Counted from the first letter of the stretch, positions 28,365 through 38,454 are shown. The stretch is DNA of 64,000 bases from Actinosynnema sp. ALI-1.44 (GCF_001984155.1 NZ_MTQO01000054.1:248001-312000), one strand, 5' to 3'. The notes: generated by a model not told the origin, from the sequence alone. A program made the numbers and translations.

Positions 28365-29066
28365 CTACGGAGCAACCCGCAGGCTCTTGACGATCGCGTC
28401 AAGACGGGCCGGGTCGGCCAGCGGCGTCGGCTCGTCCCGCCCCGGCACGGCGTCGGCGGCGACCACCAGCACCGAGTTGCCTGCCGACGTGGTCAGGGCG
28501 ACGACAGTGACGGTGCCCTTGGTGCCCGTGCACTCGTCTGGTTCGCCGGACTCGGGCAGCGTGGCCTCGGCGCGGACCAGCGCGCCTTGTGCTCCGTCGA
28601 CGGCAAGTGGCTGTGGCTTCTCGACTTTGACGGCCGCTGTCCGGTGGCCGTCGCTGTACTGGTCGGCCGCCACGGCGGCGGCGAGCTCACCGGCGGCCCT
28701 GCCGGGCTTGCGGTCGGGCTGGGCGACACCGCTCGCGGCGAACGCCCTGCCGTATTCCGCTCCTTGGCAGGTGTACCGGCCCCAGTCGGCGAGGTGGCCG
28801 AGTTTGACGCCGTTGGAGGTGGTGAGTGACTCGTCGTCGTCGGCCAGTTCCCAGTCCGGTGGCACCTCGAAGGTCAGCTTCGCGGCGGTGTCGGTCACGC
28901 GCTGCCACGAGTCGTGTGACGGCGCGGTCGCGGGCTCGTCGTACGGCGCCGCAGGAGCCTCGTTCTTGCGGCTGAGCAGCGAGGCAGCGGCGATTCCCCC
29001 GGCGACGAGCAGCATCGCCACGACGCCGAGCGTCACGATGAGCCGGGTCGGCCGTCGCAGAACCAC
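28365..29066 (-). CDS. Single-pass membrane protein, paralogue of the 26.7-kb gene
   Basis: GTG at 29066 gives 233 residues with a helix near the N-terminus (LIVTLGVVAMLLVAGGIAAA) and a ~170-residue outer domain. Shared landmarks with the 26.7-kb protein are VPPDWELADDD, one Cys in YTCQGAEYG, VKVEKPQPLAVDGA, a second Cys in PDECTGTKG, and the C-terminal LDAIVKSL. No function is recognised. Whether it functions as a lipoprotein or sensor cannot be said; no lipobox is present. Confidence 0.75.
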   Translation of the reverse strand: MVLRRPTRLIVTLGVVAMLLVAGGIAAASLLSRKNEAPAAPYDEPATAPSHDSWQRVTDTAAKLTFEVPPDWELADDDESLTTSNGVKLGHLADWGRYTCQGAEYGRAFAASGVAQPDRKPGRAAGELAAAVAADQYSDGHRTAAVKVEKPQPLAVDGAQGALVRAEATLPESGEPDECTGTKGTVTVVALTTSAGNSVLVVAADAVPGRDEPTPLADPARLDAIVKSLRVAP

Positions 29067-29148
29067 ACCTGAACGTTAGCTCGTAGTGACCGGCAGCGTC
29101 TAACAGGCACGCCGCGTTTTCAACGAATGTTTATTTCTAATGGGGCCG

Positions 29149-29559
29149 CTATCCCGGGAGAAAACTCAGCCGGACGGTCCGAACCGGGTTGTCCACATTG
29201 GTGTCCACCAGGCAGATCGATTGCCACGTGCCCAGCGCCATCCGGCCGTCGAACACCGGCACGCTCGCGTACGGCGGCAGGAAGGCGGGCAGCACGTGGT
29301 CCCGTCCGTGCCCAGGTGAACCGTGCCGGTGCTGCCACCTGTTGTCCTTGGGCAGCAGATCACCCAGCGCGGTCAGCAGGTCGTCGTCGCTGCCCGCGCC
29401 CGTCTCGATCACGGCGAGTCCCGCGGTCGCGTGCGGCACCCAGACGTGCAGCAGGCCGTCCGAAGTGTCCGCCTCGGACAGAAAACGCGTGCATTGTTCG
29501 GTCAGATCGTGGACGACTTCGCGTGATCCGGTATTGATTCGGAATTCTTCGCTGTACAT
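29149..29559 (-). CDS. YjbQ-family (UPF0047) protein
   Basis: The ATG at 29559 (MYSEEFRINT) gives 136 residues; another ATG at 29571 adds four. Signature segments are VWVPHATAGLAVIETG and the His-rich WQHRHGSPGHGRDHV with GTWQSICLVD at the C-terminus. Proteins of this family show weak thiamine-phosphate synthase activity in E. coli; the physiological role is unsettled. It is divergent from the PLP-enzyme gene with only 30 bases between the starts. Confidence 0.85.
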   Translation of the reverse strand: MYSEEFRINTGSREVVHDLTEQCTRFLSEADTSDGLLHVWVPHATAGLAVIETGAGSDDDLLTALGDLLPKDNRWQHRHGSPGHGRDHVLPAFLPPYASVPVFDGRMALGTWQSICLVDTNVDNPVRTVRLSFLPG

Positions 29560-29589
29560 ATCCGGGATCATGCCGGGTAGCGTCCAACC

Positions 29590-30621
29590 GTGCGCATCGC
29601 ATTCGGGCAGACATTCGACGTGCCGGCCGGGTACCTCAACACGGCGAGTATCGGAATCCCACCGAAAGTAGCCGTCGACGGACTGCTCGACGCGGCCAGG
29701 CGGTGGCAGTCCGGTGCGGACAGCGCGCCGGACTTCGACGCGGACGTGCGGCTCGCCCGCAAGGCGTGGGGCTCGCTGATCGGCGTCGACGAAAGCCGAG
29801 TCGCCTCGGGGGCAAGCGTTTCCCAGCTCGCCGGTCTGGTCGCGGCGAGCGTGCCGGACGGCACGCGGGTGCTCACCGCGCGCGGCGAGTTCACCAGCGT
29901 CACGTTCCCCTTTGCCGCACAGGCACATCGCGGGGTCACGGTGACCGAGGCCGGACTGGTCGAGTTACCGTCCCTTGTGGACCGTTTCGACCTGGTGGCG
30001 GTGAGCGTCGTGCAGTCCGCCGACGGTGCCGTCGTCGATCTCCAATCGTTACGCGAAGCGGCGGCGGCTTCCGGAACGCAGGTCCTGCTCGACGTCACGC
30101 AGGCGGCCGGGTGGATGCCGCTGCGACTGGACTGGGCCGACTGGGTCATCGGCGCCTGCTACAAATGGCTGATGTCGCCGCGCGGCGCCGCGTGGCTGGC
30201 GGTGAAGCCGGAAGTGTTGGAGCGCACCGTTCCCGTCGCGGCGAACTGGTACGCCGGTGACGACCCGTGGACCGCGGTCTACGGGCTTCCGCTGCGGCTG
30301 GCCGGGGACGCGCGCAGGCTCGACCTGTCGCCCGTGTGGTTCTCGCAGCTCGTCGCGGCGATCGTGGTGCCGTGGCTCGCGTCGCTGGACATCGAGGCGG
30401 TCTCCGACCACTGCGTCGGCCTCGCCGACGGACTGCTCGTCGCGCTCGGGTTGCCGCCGAAGGGATCCGCGATCGTCTCGCTCGACATCCCTGACGCGGG
30501 TGAGAAACTGGCCGCCGTCGGCGTGAAATCCAGCATTCGCGCAGGTCGCGTACGGCTCGCGTGCCATCTTTACAACACCGCCGGAGATATCGAATCGGTA
30601 CTCGCGGCACTGCGGGCGTGA
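29590..30621 (+). CDS. PLP-dependent aminotransferase class V-like enzyme
   Basis: GTG at 29590 gives 343 residues of a fold-type I PLP enzyme related to cysteine desulfurases and kynureninase. Landmarks are YLNTASIGIPP, the PLP-contacting Asp in LLDVTQAAGWMP and the Schiff-base Lys in CYKWLMSPRGAAW (about residue 191). A C-terminal small domain ends AALRA. No mobile catalytic Cys loop like that of cysteine desulfurase is visible, so the reaction is open. Confidence 0.85.
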   Translation: MRIAFGQTFDVPAGYLNTASIGIPPKVAVDGLLDAARRWQSGADSAPDFDADVRLARKAWGSLIGVDESRVASGASVSQLAGLVAASVPDGTRVLTARGEFTSVTFPFAAQAHRGVTVTEAGLVELPSLVDRFDLVAVSVVQSADGAVVDLQSLREAAAASGTQVLLDVTQAAGWMPLRLDWADWVIGACYKWLMSPRGAAWLAVKPEVLERTVPVAANWYAGDDPWTAVYGLPLRLAGDARRLDLSPVWFSQLVAAIVVPWLASLDIEAVSDHCVGLADGLLVALGLPPKGSAIVSLDIPDAGEKLAAVGVKSSIRAGRVRLACHLYNTAGDIESVLAALRA

Positions 30622-30634
30622 CGGACTGGGTACC

Positions 30635-31348
30635 GTGCCTCTCGTGTCCGATCCTTACCGCCCGGGTCACTACCCAGCCAGCCCGGAGCAGACCACGCGC
30701 ATTCCGCGAGTGCCGCCACAGCAGGCGCCGCGGCGTTCGCCCGAGCCAGGGAAGAGCAAGACCCGCGAGTACGTGCTCAAGGGGCTCGGCCTTGTCCTCG
30801 TCGCCGTGGTGTCGGGCATGCTGTGGTGGCTGATCCAGCAGAGCGGAAACCCGTCCTCCTCGGCGCAGGACCCGAACGGCACCGCCAAACCGCGGACGAA
30901 GTACGACTTCGTCAAGCACGAGCAGATCCCGCAGCCGCTGCGCGACAGCAACTGCGCGAGCAACTCGTACAACGACGTGAAGAAGTTCTTCGAGAAGAAC
31001 CAGTGCACCCAGTTGACGCGTGAGCTCTACGTCGCCTCGGTCGACGGCCGCAAGGCGTACGTTTCCGTCGCCGTCGTCCGGATGCCGAACGCCGCACTGG
31101 CCCAGGAGCTCATGCACATGACCGAGAGCGACGGCACCGGCAACGTCAACGACCTGGTCAGGGAAGGTCGCGTGAAGGTGCCGGGGCTGAAGTCGTTGTC
31201 CAAGAACAACGGGTTCGCCAACAAGCTCAACGGCAACGACGTGGTCATCGTCGAGGCGGACTTCGAGGGTGGCAAGAAAGAGGACGAGACCAAGCTCGAC
31301 GAGATCGCCAAGGACGCGCTGACCAAGGCCGACGAGATCAAGAACTAG
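30635..31348 (+). CDS. Proline-rich single-pass membrane protein
   Basis: Starting at GTG 30635, or GTG 30644 (VSDPYRPGHYPASPEQ), this is about 235 residues. A Pro/Arg-rich cytoplasmic head precedes one transmembrane helix (GLGLVLVAVVSGMLWWLI). The outer domain has two close Cys (DSNCASNSY and KNQCTQL) and ends in a Lys/Asp/Glu-rich tail. It is not clearly homologous to the other two membrane proteins nearby. No function is recognised. The 3' end overlaps the convergent DUF4439 gene by 11 bases. Confidence 0.7.
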   Translation: MPLVSDPYRPGHYPASPEQTTRIPRVPPQQAPRRSPEPGKSKTREYVLKGLGLVLVAVVSGMLWWLIQQSGNPSSSAQDPNGTAKPRTKYDFVKHEQIPQPLRDSNCASNSYNDVKKFFEKNQCTQLTRELYVASVDGRKAYVSVAVVRMPNAALAQELMHMTESDGTGNVNDLVREGRVKVPGLKSLSKNNGFANKLNGNDVVIVEADFEGGKKEDETKLDEIAKDALTKADEIKN

Positions 31349-31820
31349 CGGGCTGGCCGGGCATCGCCGGGGTGGCCGGCTTCGTCCCCGCCGCCTTGCG
31401 CCACCTGGTCGCGCGGACCGCGGAACTGGTGAGCGCCTCCAGCGCGGTCTTGCGCAGGTCCGCGTCGTCGGTGTGTTCGAGCACCGACCGCCACGCGACG
31501 GTCGCGTCCGTCTCGGCGATCGCGAGCACGGCCAGGCTCGACGGCTGGTCGGTCACGGGTTGCGGCGGCACGTACGCGACCTCGGCGGGTCTCGGCGTGA
31601 CCTTGGCGGCCGTCAGTGCCCGTTCGACGGTGTCGCGGCGGGCCCGGTGGGTGGTCACGCCCTCGTTGAGCGCGTTGTTGAACGAACTCGGCAGGAACGC
31701 GCTGACCAGACCGTAGGTCCAGATGGCCGCGTGCTCGGCGCCCAGCGCCTGCTGCACCGCGTCGACCGAGTCGGCTGGGACGGTCTTCGCCGCGCCGGCA
31801 CCCGCTGTCGGCTGGGTCAT
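31338..31820 (-). CDS. DUF4439 ferritin-like protein
   Basis: A 160-residue mostly helical protein. VDAVQQALGAEHAAIWTYG at its N-terminus, with the Glu-His pair (AEHAA), and the later THRARRD and AIAETDATVAWRSVLE segments match DUF4439, a ferritin-like four-helix family common in Actinobacteria. No signal peptide is visible. Its ATG overlaps the stop of the upstream lipoprotein gene by 4 bases (ATGA). Metal binding is suggested by the fold but not demonstrated. Confidence 0.8.
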   Translation of the reverse strand: MTQPTAGAGAAKTVPADSVDAVQQALGAEHAAIWTYGLVSAFLPSSFNNALNEGVTTHRARRDTVERALTAAKVTPRPAEVAYVPPQPVTDQPSSLAVLAIAETDATVAWRSVLEHTDDADLRKTALEALTSSAVRATRWRKAAGTKPATPAMPGQPASS

Positions 31821-32278
31821 CAGATCACCTCACGAAGGCTCGCGCAGCCTGCTGCGATGGAACCGAGCAGCCCCGCGCGGTAGCGGGACACGGACACGAC
31901 GAGCTCGCCCGCCTGCTTCTCGGCCGCCTTCAACGCGTCGACCATCTTCTGCTTGGTCGCGGGCGCGGCGGGCGCGCCCGACGACGGCGGTGGCGCGGAC
32001 GCGGTCGTCTTCGGCGGGCGCTCCCGGTCCACTTCGGCCTGCAGGGCGGTCGCGTGCGCCGTCCTGGCCTTGGCGACCTCGTCGGCGACCGCGGCCAGAT
32101 CCGGGGACGACTGGGCCAGCGCCGCCGCCGCGGCGGCGTCCTTGCGGGCCTGTTCGGCCAGTGCTGCCAACGGATCCGGCGGTGGTGGCGGCTTGGGCTC
32201 TGCGGTGCACGCGGGCACCAGCGGGACGGCGAGCACCGCCAGTACGGCACGCCGGGAAACGCTCTTCACGCCTGTCAT
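31820..32278 (-). CDS. Small lipoprotein coupled to the DUF4439 gene
   Basis: The ATG at 32278 (MTGVKSVSRRAVLAV) gives 152 residues; GTG at 32269 is also plausible. The signal has a twin Arg and a lipobox (LVPAC, in VPLVPACTAEP). The mature part is Ala/Lys/Glu-rich, probably one long coiled coil broken by a Pro/Ser segment. No catalytic motif is seen. It overlaps the DUF4439 gene by 4 bases, so the pair probably acts together at the envelope. It is divergent from rimP. Confidence 0.72.
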   Translation of the reverse strand: MTGVKSVSRRAVLAVLAVPLVPACTAEPKPPPPPDPLAALAEQARKDAAAAAALAQSSPDLAAVADEVAKARTAHATALQAEVDRERPPKTTASAPPPSSGAPAAPATKQKMVDALKAAEKQAGELVVSVSRYRAGLLGSIAAGCASLREVI

Positions 32279-32385
32279 CCTGCCAGTCGCCATGATGGCT
32301 GCCGGGCGGTATCCGCTGGACGAGATACGCTTGTCGCTACACACTCGATTGATCGAGACCATCATCCAGAACAGGAGCGGCGGAC

Positions 32386-32901
32386 GTGGCGAACCAGCAA
32401 GGTGATCTCGGCGCGGCGCTCGAGCCCGTCGTACGGGACGCCGTTGGCGCGGCGGGCTTCGAGCTCGAACAGCTCGACGTCCAGCGCGCGGGTCGCCGCA
32501 GCCTGGTGAAAGTGGTGGTCGACGCCGAGGACGGCATCGGACTTGACGAAGTGGCCAGCGTGAGCCGGGCCCTGTCGGGTGTGCTCGACGAGCACGACCA
32601 CGTGCTGGGCGGTCCGTACACCCTGGAAGTGACCTCACCGGGGCTCGACCGGCCGCTGACCAAGCCGAGGCACTGGCGCCGCGCGCGGCTGCGCCTGGTG
32701 AAGGTGCGCACGGCCGAGGAGACGTTCACCGGCCGCGTCGGGGACGCAAGCGAGAACGACGTGCAGCTGCTCGTCGGCGGCGAACTGCGGCAGGTGCCGT
32801 TCGACGCCGTCGACCACGCCGTCGTGGAGGTCGAGTTCAAACAACCACCACCGGACGAATTGGCCCGGTTGGGCGACGTGAGCCAGGAGGGGGAACGGTG
32901 A
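32386..32901 (+). CDS. rimP: Ribosome maturation factor RimP
   Basis: GTG at 32386 with AGGAG upstream gives 171 residues. The N-terminal domain has [20 protein letters not shown] and [25 protein letters not shown], then the diagnostic [14 protein letters not shown], then an SH3-like domain ending near [10 protein letters not shown]. RimP helps assemble the 30S subunit. It is first in the rimP-nusA-ylxR-infB cluster and overlaps nusA by 4 bases. Confidence 0.94.
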   Translation: MANQQGDLGAALEPVVRDAVGAAGFELEQLDVQRAGRRSLVKVVVDAEDGIGLDEVASVSRALSGVLDEHDHVLGGPYTLEVTSPGLDRPLTKPRHWRRARLRLVKVRTAEETFTGRVGDASENDVQLLVGGELRQVPFDAVDHAVVEVEFKQPPPDELARLGDVSQEGER

Positions 32902-33926
32902 ACGTCGACATCGCCGCTCTGCGCGCCATCGAGCGCGACAAGGACATTCCATTCGAGACGGTGATCGAGGCCATCGAGACGGCACTGCTCACCGCCTACA
33001 AGCACACCGACGGGCACGTCCCGCACGCCAAGATCGACATCGACCGGCGGACCGGCGTCGTCCGCGTGCTCGCGCAGCGGCTCGGCCCCGGCGGCGAGGT
33101 CGCCGAGGAGTGGGACGACACCCCGGAGGGCTTCGGCCGGATCGCGGCGACCACCGCACGCCAGGTCATCCTGCAGCGCCTGCGCGACGCCGAGCACGAG
33201 AAGACCTTCGGCGAGTTCGCGGCCAAGGAAGGCGAGATCATCGCGGGCGTCGTGCAGCGCGACGCGCGGGCCAACTCGCGCGGCATGGTCGTCGTCCAGG
33301 TCGGCGACACCGAGGGCGTGCTGCCGCAGGCGGAGCAGGTGCCCGGTGAGCGCTACGAGCACGGCGTGCGGATCAAGTGCTACGTCCTCGGCGTCACTCG
33401 TGGTAGTCGTGGCCCGCAGATCACGCTGTCCCGGACCCACCCGAACCTGGTGCGCAGGCTGTTCGCGCTCGAGGTTCCGGAGATCGCGGACGGCACGGTC
33501 GAGATCCCGGCGGTCGCACGTGAGGCAGGCCACAGATCGAAGATCGCGGTCCGCTCCACGGTCGCCGGGGTGAACGCCAAGGGCGCGTGTATCGGACCGA
33601 TGGGAGCTCGAGTCCGAAATGTGATGAGCGAGCTCGCCGGGGAGAAGATCGACATCATCGACTTCTCCGAAGATCCGGCCACGTTCGTCGGGAATGCCCT
33701 CTCACCTGCGAAGGTTGTCTCCGTACGCGTGGTCGACGAGCGCGCGAAGACCGCACGGGTGGTCGTGCCGGACTTCCAGTTGTCGCTCGCGATCGGTAAG
33801 GAAGGGCAAAACGCAAGGCTCGCCGCTCGGCTGACCGGGTGGCGTATCGACATCCGCAGTGACGCCGAGACTGCCGCCAGTGCGCCGGACAACTCCCCGG
33901 CGCCGACGTCGGGTTCGGCTGAGTAG
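32898..33926 (+). CDS. nusA: Transcription termination/antitermination factor NusA
   Basis: GTG at 32898 overlaps the rimP stop by 4 bases. The 342 residues contain the N-terminal RNA polymerase-binding domain ([24 protein letters not shown]), an S1 domain ([19 protein letters not shown]) and two KH domains ([49 protein letters not shown]). As in other Actinobacteria there are no C-terminal acidic repeats. It acts with RNA polymerase on pausing and termination. Confidence 0.96.
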   Translation: MNVDIAALRAIERDKDIPFETVIEAIETALLTAYKHTDGHVPHAKIDIDRRTGVVRVLAQRLGPGGEVAEEWDDTPEGFGRIAATTARQVILQRLRDAEHEKTFGEFAAKEGEIIAGVVQRDARANSRGMVVVQVGDTEGVLPQAEQVPGERYEHGVRIKCYVLGVTRGSRGPQITLSRTHPNLVRRLFALEVPEIADGTVEIPAVAREAGHRSKIAVRSTVAGVNAKGACIGPMGARVRNVMSELAGEKIDIIDFSEDPATFVGNALSPAKVVSVRVVDERAKTARVVVPDFQLSLAIGKEGQNARLAARLTGWRIDIRSDAETAASAPDNSPAPTSGSAE

Positions 33927-33944
33927 CCAGTAGTAGGTAGAATC

Positions 33945-34313
33945 TTGTCAGGTCGTCGTCGAGGGCCGGTTCCCGCACGTCGAGAAGGTCTCCCGGAAGG
34001 GCATGGCCCGATCCGGACGTGTGTGGGCTGCCGAACCAGGGCGCTGGCCGAGGAATTACTGCGCGTGGTCGCCGAGGACGGGAAGCTCGTACCCGATCCG
34101 CGGCGGCGGCACGCTGGGAGGGGCGCTTGGTTGCACCCCGTTCCGGCGTGCCTGGACTCCGCTGAACGGAAGAAGGCGTTCCCCAGGGCGTTGCGTGTCC
34201 AGGGGCCGTTGGACGCCAAGGCGGTGCGAGTCCAGCTCGGGTCTGAGGCCCGACCGACAGAAGACCAGTCATCTGGTCTAGCCGGACACAGGAAGCAGGT
34301 CGACCCGTCATGA
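33945..34313 (+). CDS. ylxR: YlxR (DUF448) RNA-binding protein
   Basis: This small basic protein lies 18 bases after nusA. The family mark RTCVGCRTRALAEELLRVV is present, followed by GRGAWLHPVPACLDSAERKKAF. The best start is TTG at 33945, weakly supported by TAGGTAGA upstream; it gives 122 residues. YlxR binds RNA or modulates RNase P in some bacteria. The C-terminal ~25 residues are not conserved. Position in the nusA-infB operon is standard. Confidence 0.85.
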   Translation: MSGRRRGPVPARREGLPEGHGPIRTCVGCRTRALAEELLRVVAEDGKLVPDPRRRHAGRGAWLHPVPACLDSAERKKAFPRALRVQGPLDAKAVRVQLGSEARPTEDQSSGLAGHRKQVDPS

Positions 34314-34403
34314 GTCAGCCGTGAAGCCGACACCATGAACGTGCGACGGTAGGACGAGGTCGAGCGGGTACTTTTGCCGCCGGCCTCCCCAGTGAGGAGA
34401 GCA

Positions 34404-37400
34404 GTGGCAGGCAAGGCCCGCGTGCACGAGCTTGCGAAAGAGCTCGGTGTCACGAGCAAGGAAGTACTCACGAAACTCGCCGACCTCGGTGAGTACGTGA
34501 AGTCGGCGTCCTCCACCGTGGAGGCGCCGGTGGCGCGCAGGCTCCGGGATTCGTACCCGAAGTCGGGCGACGCCAAGGGTGCCAAGTCCAGCGGCGCCAA
34601 GCCGGGCCCGAGGCCCGGCCCGCCGGCCCCGAAGCCGGCCCCGAAACCCCAACCGCAGGCCCCCGCGGCCGCGGCGAGTGCTGCCCCGGCAGCCACGCCG
34701 TCCGCCCAGCCTGCCAAACCGGCGGCACCGGCTCCCAAGCCGCAGCAACAGCAACAGCAGCAGGCCCCGGCGGCCGCGTCCGCGAGCACGGCCACCCCGT
34801 TCCAGGCGCCCGCTGCCAAGCCGAGCCAGGGCCCGGGTGTGAAGCCGGGTCCGCGTCCCGGCCCGAAGCCGCCTCAGCCGCAGCAGCAGGCTCCGCAGCA
34901 GCAGTCGCCCCAGCAGGCGCCGCCGCAGCAGCAGCAGCAGCGGCCGGCCGCTGCCAGGAACGACAACCGCACCGACAACCGCTCCGACAACCGCAACGAG
35001 GGCAGGTCGGGTCCCCGGCCCGGTCCGAAGCCCGCGCAGCAGCAGGGCGGCGGCAACAGCGGTGGTGGCACGACAGTTCCGCCACGTCCGCAGTCCCCCA
35101 AGCCTGGTCCGCGCGCGCCGCGTCCGGGCAACAACCCGTTCGGTGTCGGCGGGGGCGCTCCCACGCCTCGCCCGCCGGGCCCGCGCCCAGGTGGCGGTGG
35201 CCAGGGTGGCGACCGTCCCGAGCGTGGTCCCCGTCCGGGCGGCGACCGTCAGGATCGCCCGCCGCGCGGTGACCGCGGTGACCGCCCGTCCGGCTCGAGG
35301 CCGAGCCCGGGCAACATGCCGCCGCGCCCGAACCCGGGCATGATGCCGCCGCGTCCGCAGCGGCCCGCCGGTGGTCCCGGCGGCGGTGGTGGTGGCCGTG
35401 GTGGTCCCGGTGGCGGTGGCGGCCGTGGCGGCCCCGGTGGCGGCGGTGGCCGTCCCGGTGGTGGTGGCGGCGGTGGCGGCTTCCGCGGTGGCGGAGGTGG
35501 CGGCGGCGGAGGCGGTGGCTTCCGCGGCGGCGGCGGTGGTGGCGGAGGCGGCGGTTTCCGTCCCGGTGGCGGTGGCCCCGGTGGCGGTGGCGGTGCTCCT
35601 GCCGGTGGCGGTGGCTTCCGCGGCGGCGGTGGTCGTCCCGGTGGCGGCGGCGGTCGCGGTGGTACCGCGGGTGCGTTCGGCCGTCCGGGTGGTCCTTCGC
35701 GCCGTGGCCGCAAGTCCAAGCGCCAGAAGCGCCAGGAGTACATGGACAACATGCAGGCGCCGAGCGTCGGCGGTGTCCGGTTGCCCAAGGGCAACGGGGA
35801 GACCATCCGGCTGCCGCGCGGTGCCTCGCTGACCGACTTCGCCGAGAAGATCAACGCCAACCCGGCCTCGCTGGTGCAGGTGTTGTTCCACCTCGGTGAG
35901 ATGGTCACGGCGACGCAGTCCGTCTCCGAGGACGTGCTCGAGCTGCTCGGTACCGAGATGAACTACACCGTGCAGGTCGTCAGCCCGGAGGAGGAGGACC
36001 GCGAGCTGCTCGACTCCTTCGACATCACCTACGGCGAGGACACCGGCGGCGAAGAGGCGCTGGAGGCCCGTCCGCCGGTCGTGACCGTCATGGGTCACGT
36101 CGACCACGGTAAGACCCGCCTGTTGGACACCATCCGCAAGGCGAACGTGATCGCGGGCGAAGCGGGCGGTATCACCCAGCACATCGGTGCCTACCAGGTC
36201 AAAGCGGAGCTGCAGGGCAACGACCGGCTGATCACCTTCATCGACACCCCGGGTCACGAGGCGTTCACCGCCATGCGTGCCCGTGGTGCGCAGGCCACGG
36301 ACATCGCGGTGATCGTGGTCGCGGCCGACGACGGTGTGATGCCCCAGACGGTGGAGGCGATCAACCACGCCCAGGCGGCCAACGTGCCGATCGTGGTCGC
36401 GGTGAACAAGATCGACAAGGAGGGGGCCAACCCCGCCAAGATCCGCCAGCAGCTCACCGAGTACGGCCTGGTCGCCGAGGAGTACGGCGGCGAGACCATG
36501 TTCGTGGACATCTCGGCCAAGCAGGGCCTCAACATCGACGGCCTGCTCGACGCGATCCTGCTGACCGCCGACGCGGCGCTGGACCTGCGGGCCAACCCGA
36601 ACATGGAGGCCCAGGGTGTCGCGATCGAGGCCCACCTCGACCGCGGCCGTGGTCCCGTCGCGACCGTGCTGGTGCAGCGTGGTTCGCTGCGCGTCGGTGA
36701 CTCGATCGTCGCCGGTGACGCGTACGGCCGCGTGCGCCGGATGGTCGACGAGTACAACGAGGACGTCACGGTGGCGACGCCGTCGCGGCCGGTCCAGGTC
36801 ATCGGCTTCACGTCGGTGCCGGGTGCCGGTGACACGTTCCTCGTGGTGGACGAGGACCGGGTGGCGCGGCAGATCGCCGAGCGCCGCCAGGCCAGGACCC
36901 GCAACGCGCAGAACGCCGCGAAGTTCAAGCGGTACTCCATGGAGGACCTCGACTCGGTCCTCAAGGAGACCGGCGAGCTCACCTTGATCATCAAGGGTGA
37001 CAACTCGGGTACCGTCGAGGCACTCGAGGACGCGCTGATGAAGATCGAGGTCGGCGACGAGGTTCAGGTCCGGGTCATCGACCGCGGTGTCGGTGGCATC
37101 ACCAAGGCGAACGTCGACCTGGCGATCGCGTCCGGCGCGATCATCCTCGGCTTCAACGTGCGGGCCGAGGCGAAGGTGGCCGACCAGGCCACCCGCGAGG
37201 GTATCGACATCCGCTACTACTCGGTGATCTACCAGGCGATCGACGAGATCGAGCAGGCCCTGAAGGGCATGCTCAAGCCGGAGTACGAAGAGGTCGAGCT
37301 AGGCCGCGCCGAGGTGCGCGACGTGTTCAAGTCCTCCAAGTTCGGCACGATCGCCGGTTGTCTGGTGATGTCCGGCGAGATCCGGCGCAACGCCAAGGCT

Positions 37401-37586
37401 CGGTTGATCCGCGACAGCAAGGTGATCCAGGAGAGCCTCCCGGTCAGCTCGCTGCGTCGGTTCAAGGACGACGTGACCGAGGTCCGCGAGGGCTACGAGT
37501 GTGGTCTCACGCTCGGGTCGTACTCGGATCTCCGGGTCGGCGACGTCATCGAGACCTTCGAGATGCGCGAGAAGCCCCGCGGCTGA
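34404..37586 (+). CDS. infB: Translation initiation factor IF-2 with long disordered N-terminus
   Basis: GTG at 34404 has GAGGAG five bases upstream. The protein is 1,060 residues. Residues 1-55 form the IF2_N domain ([19 protein letters not shown]). About 60-430 are low complexity: Pro/Ala/Gln-rich with Gln runs, then Gly-rich with RGG and GGGGFRGG repeats. A second IF2_N domain follows near [20 protein letters not shown]. The GTPase core starts near residue 560 ([22 protein letters not shown]), then domains II to IV to the end. IF-2 brings initiator tRNA to the 30S. The long Gly-rich part is usual in Actinobacteria but extended here. Confidence 0.96.
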   Translation: MAGKARVHELAKELGVTSKEVLTKLADLGEYVKSASSTVEAPVARRLRDSYPKSGDAKGAKSSGAKPGPRPGPPAPKPAPKPQPQAPAAAASAAPAATPSAQPAKPAAPAPKPQQQQQQQAPAAASASTATPFQAPAAKPSQGPGVKPGPRPGPKPPQPQQQAPQQQSPQQAPPQQQQQRPAAARNDNRTDNRSDNRNEGRSGPRPGPKPAQQQGGGNSGGGTTVPPRPQSPKPGPRAPRPGNNPFGVGGGAPTPRPPGPRPGGGGQGGDRPERGPRPGGDRQDRPPRGDRGDRPSGSRPSPGNMPPRPNPGMMPPRPQRPAGGPGGGGGGRGGPGGGGGRGGPGGGGGRPGGGGGGGGFRGGGGGGGGGGGFRGGGGGGGGGGFRPGGGGPGGGGGAPAGGGGFRGGGGRPGGGGGRGGTAGAFGRPGGPSRRGRKSKRQKRQEYMDNMQAPSVGGVRLPKGNGETIRLPRGASLTDFAEKINANPASLVQVLFHLGEMVTATQSVSEDVLELLGTEMNYTVQVVSPEEEDRELLDSFDITYGEDTGGEEALEARPPVVTVMGHVDHGKTRLLDTIRKANVIAGEAGGITQHIGAYQVKAELQGNDRLITFIDTPGHEAFTAMRARGAQATDIAVIVVAADDGVMPQTVEAINHAQAANVPIVVAVNKIDKEGANPAKIRQQLTEYGLVAEEYGGETMFVDISAKQGLNIDGLLDAILLTADAALDLRANPNMEAQGVAIEAHLDRGRGPVATVLVQRGSLRVGDSIVAGDAYGRVRRMVDEYNEDVTVATPSRPVQVIGFTSVPGAGDTFLVVDEDRVARQIAERRQARTRNAQNAAKFKRYSMEDLDSVLKETGELTLIIKGDNSGTVEALEDALMKIEVGDEVQVRVIDRGVGGITKANVDLAIASGAIILGFNVRAEAKVADQATREGIDIRYYSVIYQAIDEIEQALKGMLKPEYEEVELGRAEVRDVFKSSKFGTIAGCLVMSGEIRRNAKARLIRDSKVIQESLPVSSLRRFKDDVTEVREGYECGLTLGSYSDLRVGDVIETFEMREKPRG

Positions 37587-37599
37587 TCGTTCGTGAAGT

Positions 37600-37637
37600 C
37601 CGTGTGGGGCCTGGTCCCCAGGCCCCACACGGTTTTT
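37600..37637 (+). terminator. Intrinsic terminator between infB and ylxP
   Basis: Perfect 15-bp arms (CCGTGTGGGGCCTGG / CCAGGCCCCACACGG) with a 3-base loop and five Ts, 13 bases past infB. It splits the cluster: ylxP and rbfA either have their own promoter or depend on read-through. Confidence 0.9.
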
Positions 37638-37665
37638 CTCCGACAATTCCCCATGGTGATGCCTG

Positions 37666-37962
37666 TTGTACGTCGGTGCGCTCGAGCTGGACATCCTGCT
37701 CGGTGACGTCCATTCGCTCAAAGAGAAGCGGTCGGTCGTTCGTCCGGTCGTCGCGGAGCTGCGGCGCAAGTTCGAGGTCAGCGTGGCCGAGGCCGGTCAC
37801 CTCGACCTGCACCGCCGCGCCCTGATCGGGGTCGCGGTGGTGGCACCGGACGCCACGCACGTGCGTGAGCTGCTCGACGCGTGCGAACGGCTCGTGTCCG
37901 GCCGTCCGGAACTGCAGCTGCTGTCCGCCCGGCACCGGCTCGTCGGTCCCGAGGACGAGTAG
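37666..37962 (+). CDS. ylxP: YlxP (DUF503) protein
   Basis: TTG at 37666 (LYVGALELDILLGDVHSLKEKRS) is the only start that keeps the family N-terminus; it gives 98 residues. The DUF503 family is found between infB and rbfA in many Gram-positive bacteria and has a ferredoxin-like fold of unknown role. The next gene begins 29 bases downstream. Confidence 0.88.
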   Translation: MYVGALELDILLGDVHSLKEKRSVVRPVVAELRRKFEVSVAEAGHLDLHRRALIGVAVVAPDATHVRELLDACERLVSGRPELQLLSARHRLVGPEDE

Positions 37963-37991
37963 ATTTTTAGACGATGGAGGAGGGGAGCGCC

Positions 37992-38441
37992 GTGGCCGAC
38001 CCGGCCCGCGCCCGCAAACTTGCGAAGCGGATCAAGCAAATCGTGGCGTCCGCACTGGAGCACGAGGTCAAGGACCCCCGGCTGACGCTGGTGACCATCA
38101 CCGACGTCAAGCTGACGGGTGACCTGCAGGACGCGACCGTGTACTACACGGTCTTCGGGGACTCGCTCAACGCCGCGCCGGACACCAAAGGTGCCGCAGC
38201 CGCGCTGGAGAGCGCGAAAGGCGTGCTCCGATCCCTTGTCGGCCAAGGTACTGGCGTCCGCTTCACGCCGACGCTGACGTTCATGGCCGACACGATCCCC
38301 GAGGACGCCCGGCGGATGGACGATCTGCTCGCCAAGGTCAAGGAAGCCGACGAGGAGGTCGCGCGGATCGCGACCGGCGCCAAGCCCGCGGGCGAGCCCG
38401 ACCCGTACCGAGCTCCCCGCGATCCCGACCTCGAGGACTAA
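37992..38441 (+). CDS. rbfA: Ribosome-binding factor A
   Basis: GTG at 37992 has GGAGGAGGGG upstream and gives 149 residues ([20 protein letters not shown]). Family features are [27 protein letters not shown] and [21 protein letters not shown]. RbfA is a KH-fold protein that matures the 16S rRNA 5' end in the 30S subunit. The C-terminal tail is acidic and Pro-rich. A large inverted repeat follows the stop. Confidence 0.95.
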   Translation: MADPARARKLAKRIKQIVASALEHEVKDPRLTLVTITDVKLTGDLQDATVYYTVFGDSLNAAPDTKGAAAALESAKGVLRSLVGQGTGVRFTPTLTFMADTIPEDARRMDDLLAKVKEADEEVARIATGAKPAGEPDPYRAPRDPDLED

Positions 38442-38454
38442 CCGAGCTTTCCGT

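Noticed and set aside
34308-36635. 775-codon reverse frame opposite infB
   Set aside because: A GC-rich shadow rich in Arg, Thr and Gly runs; infB on the forward strand is certain.
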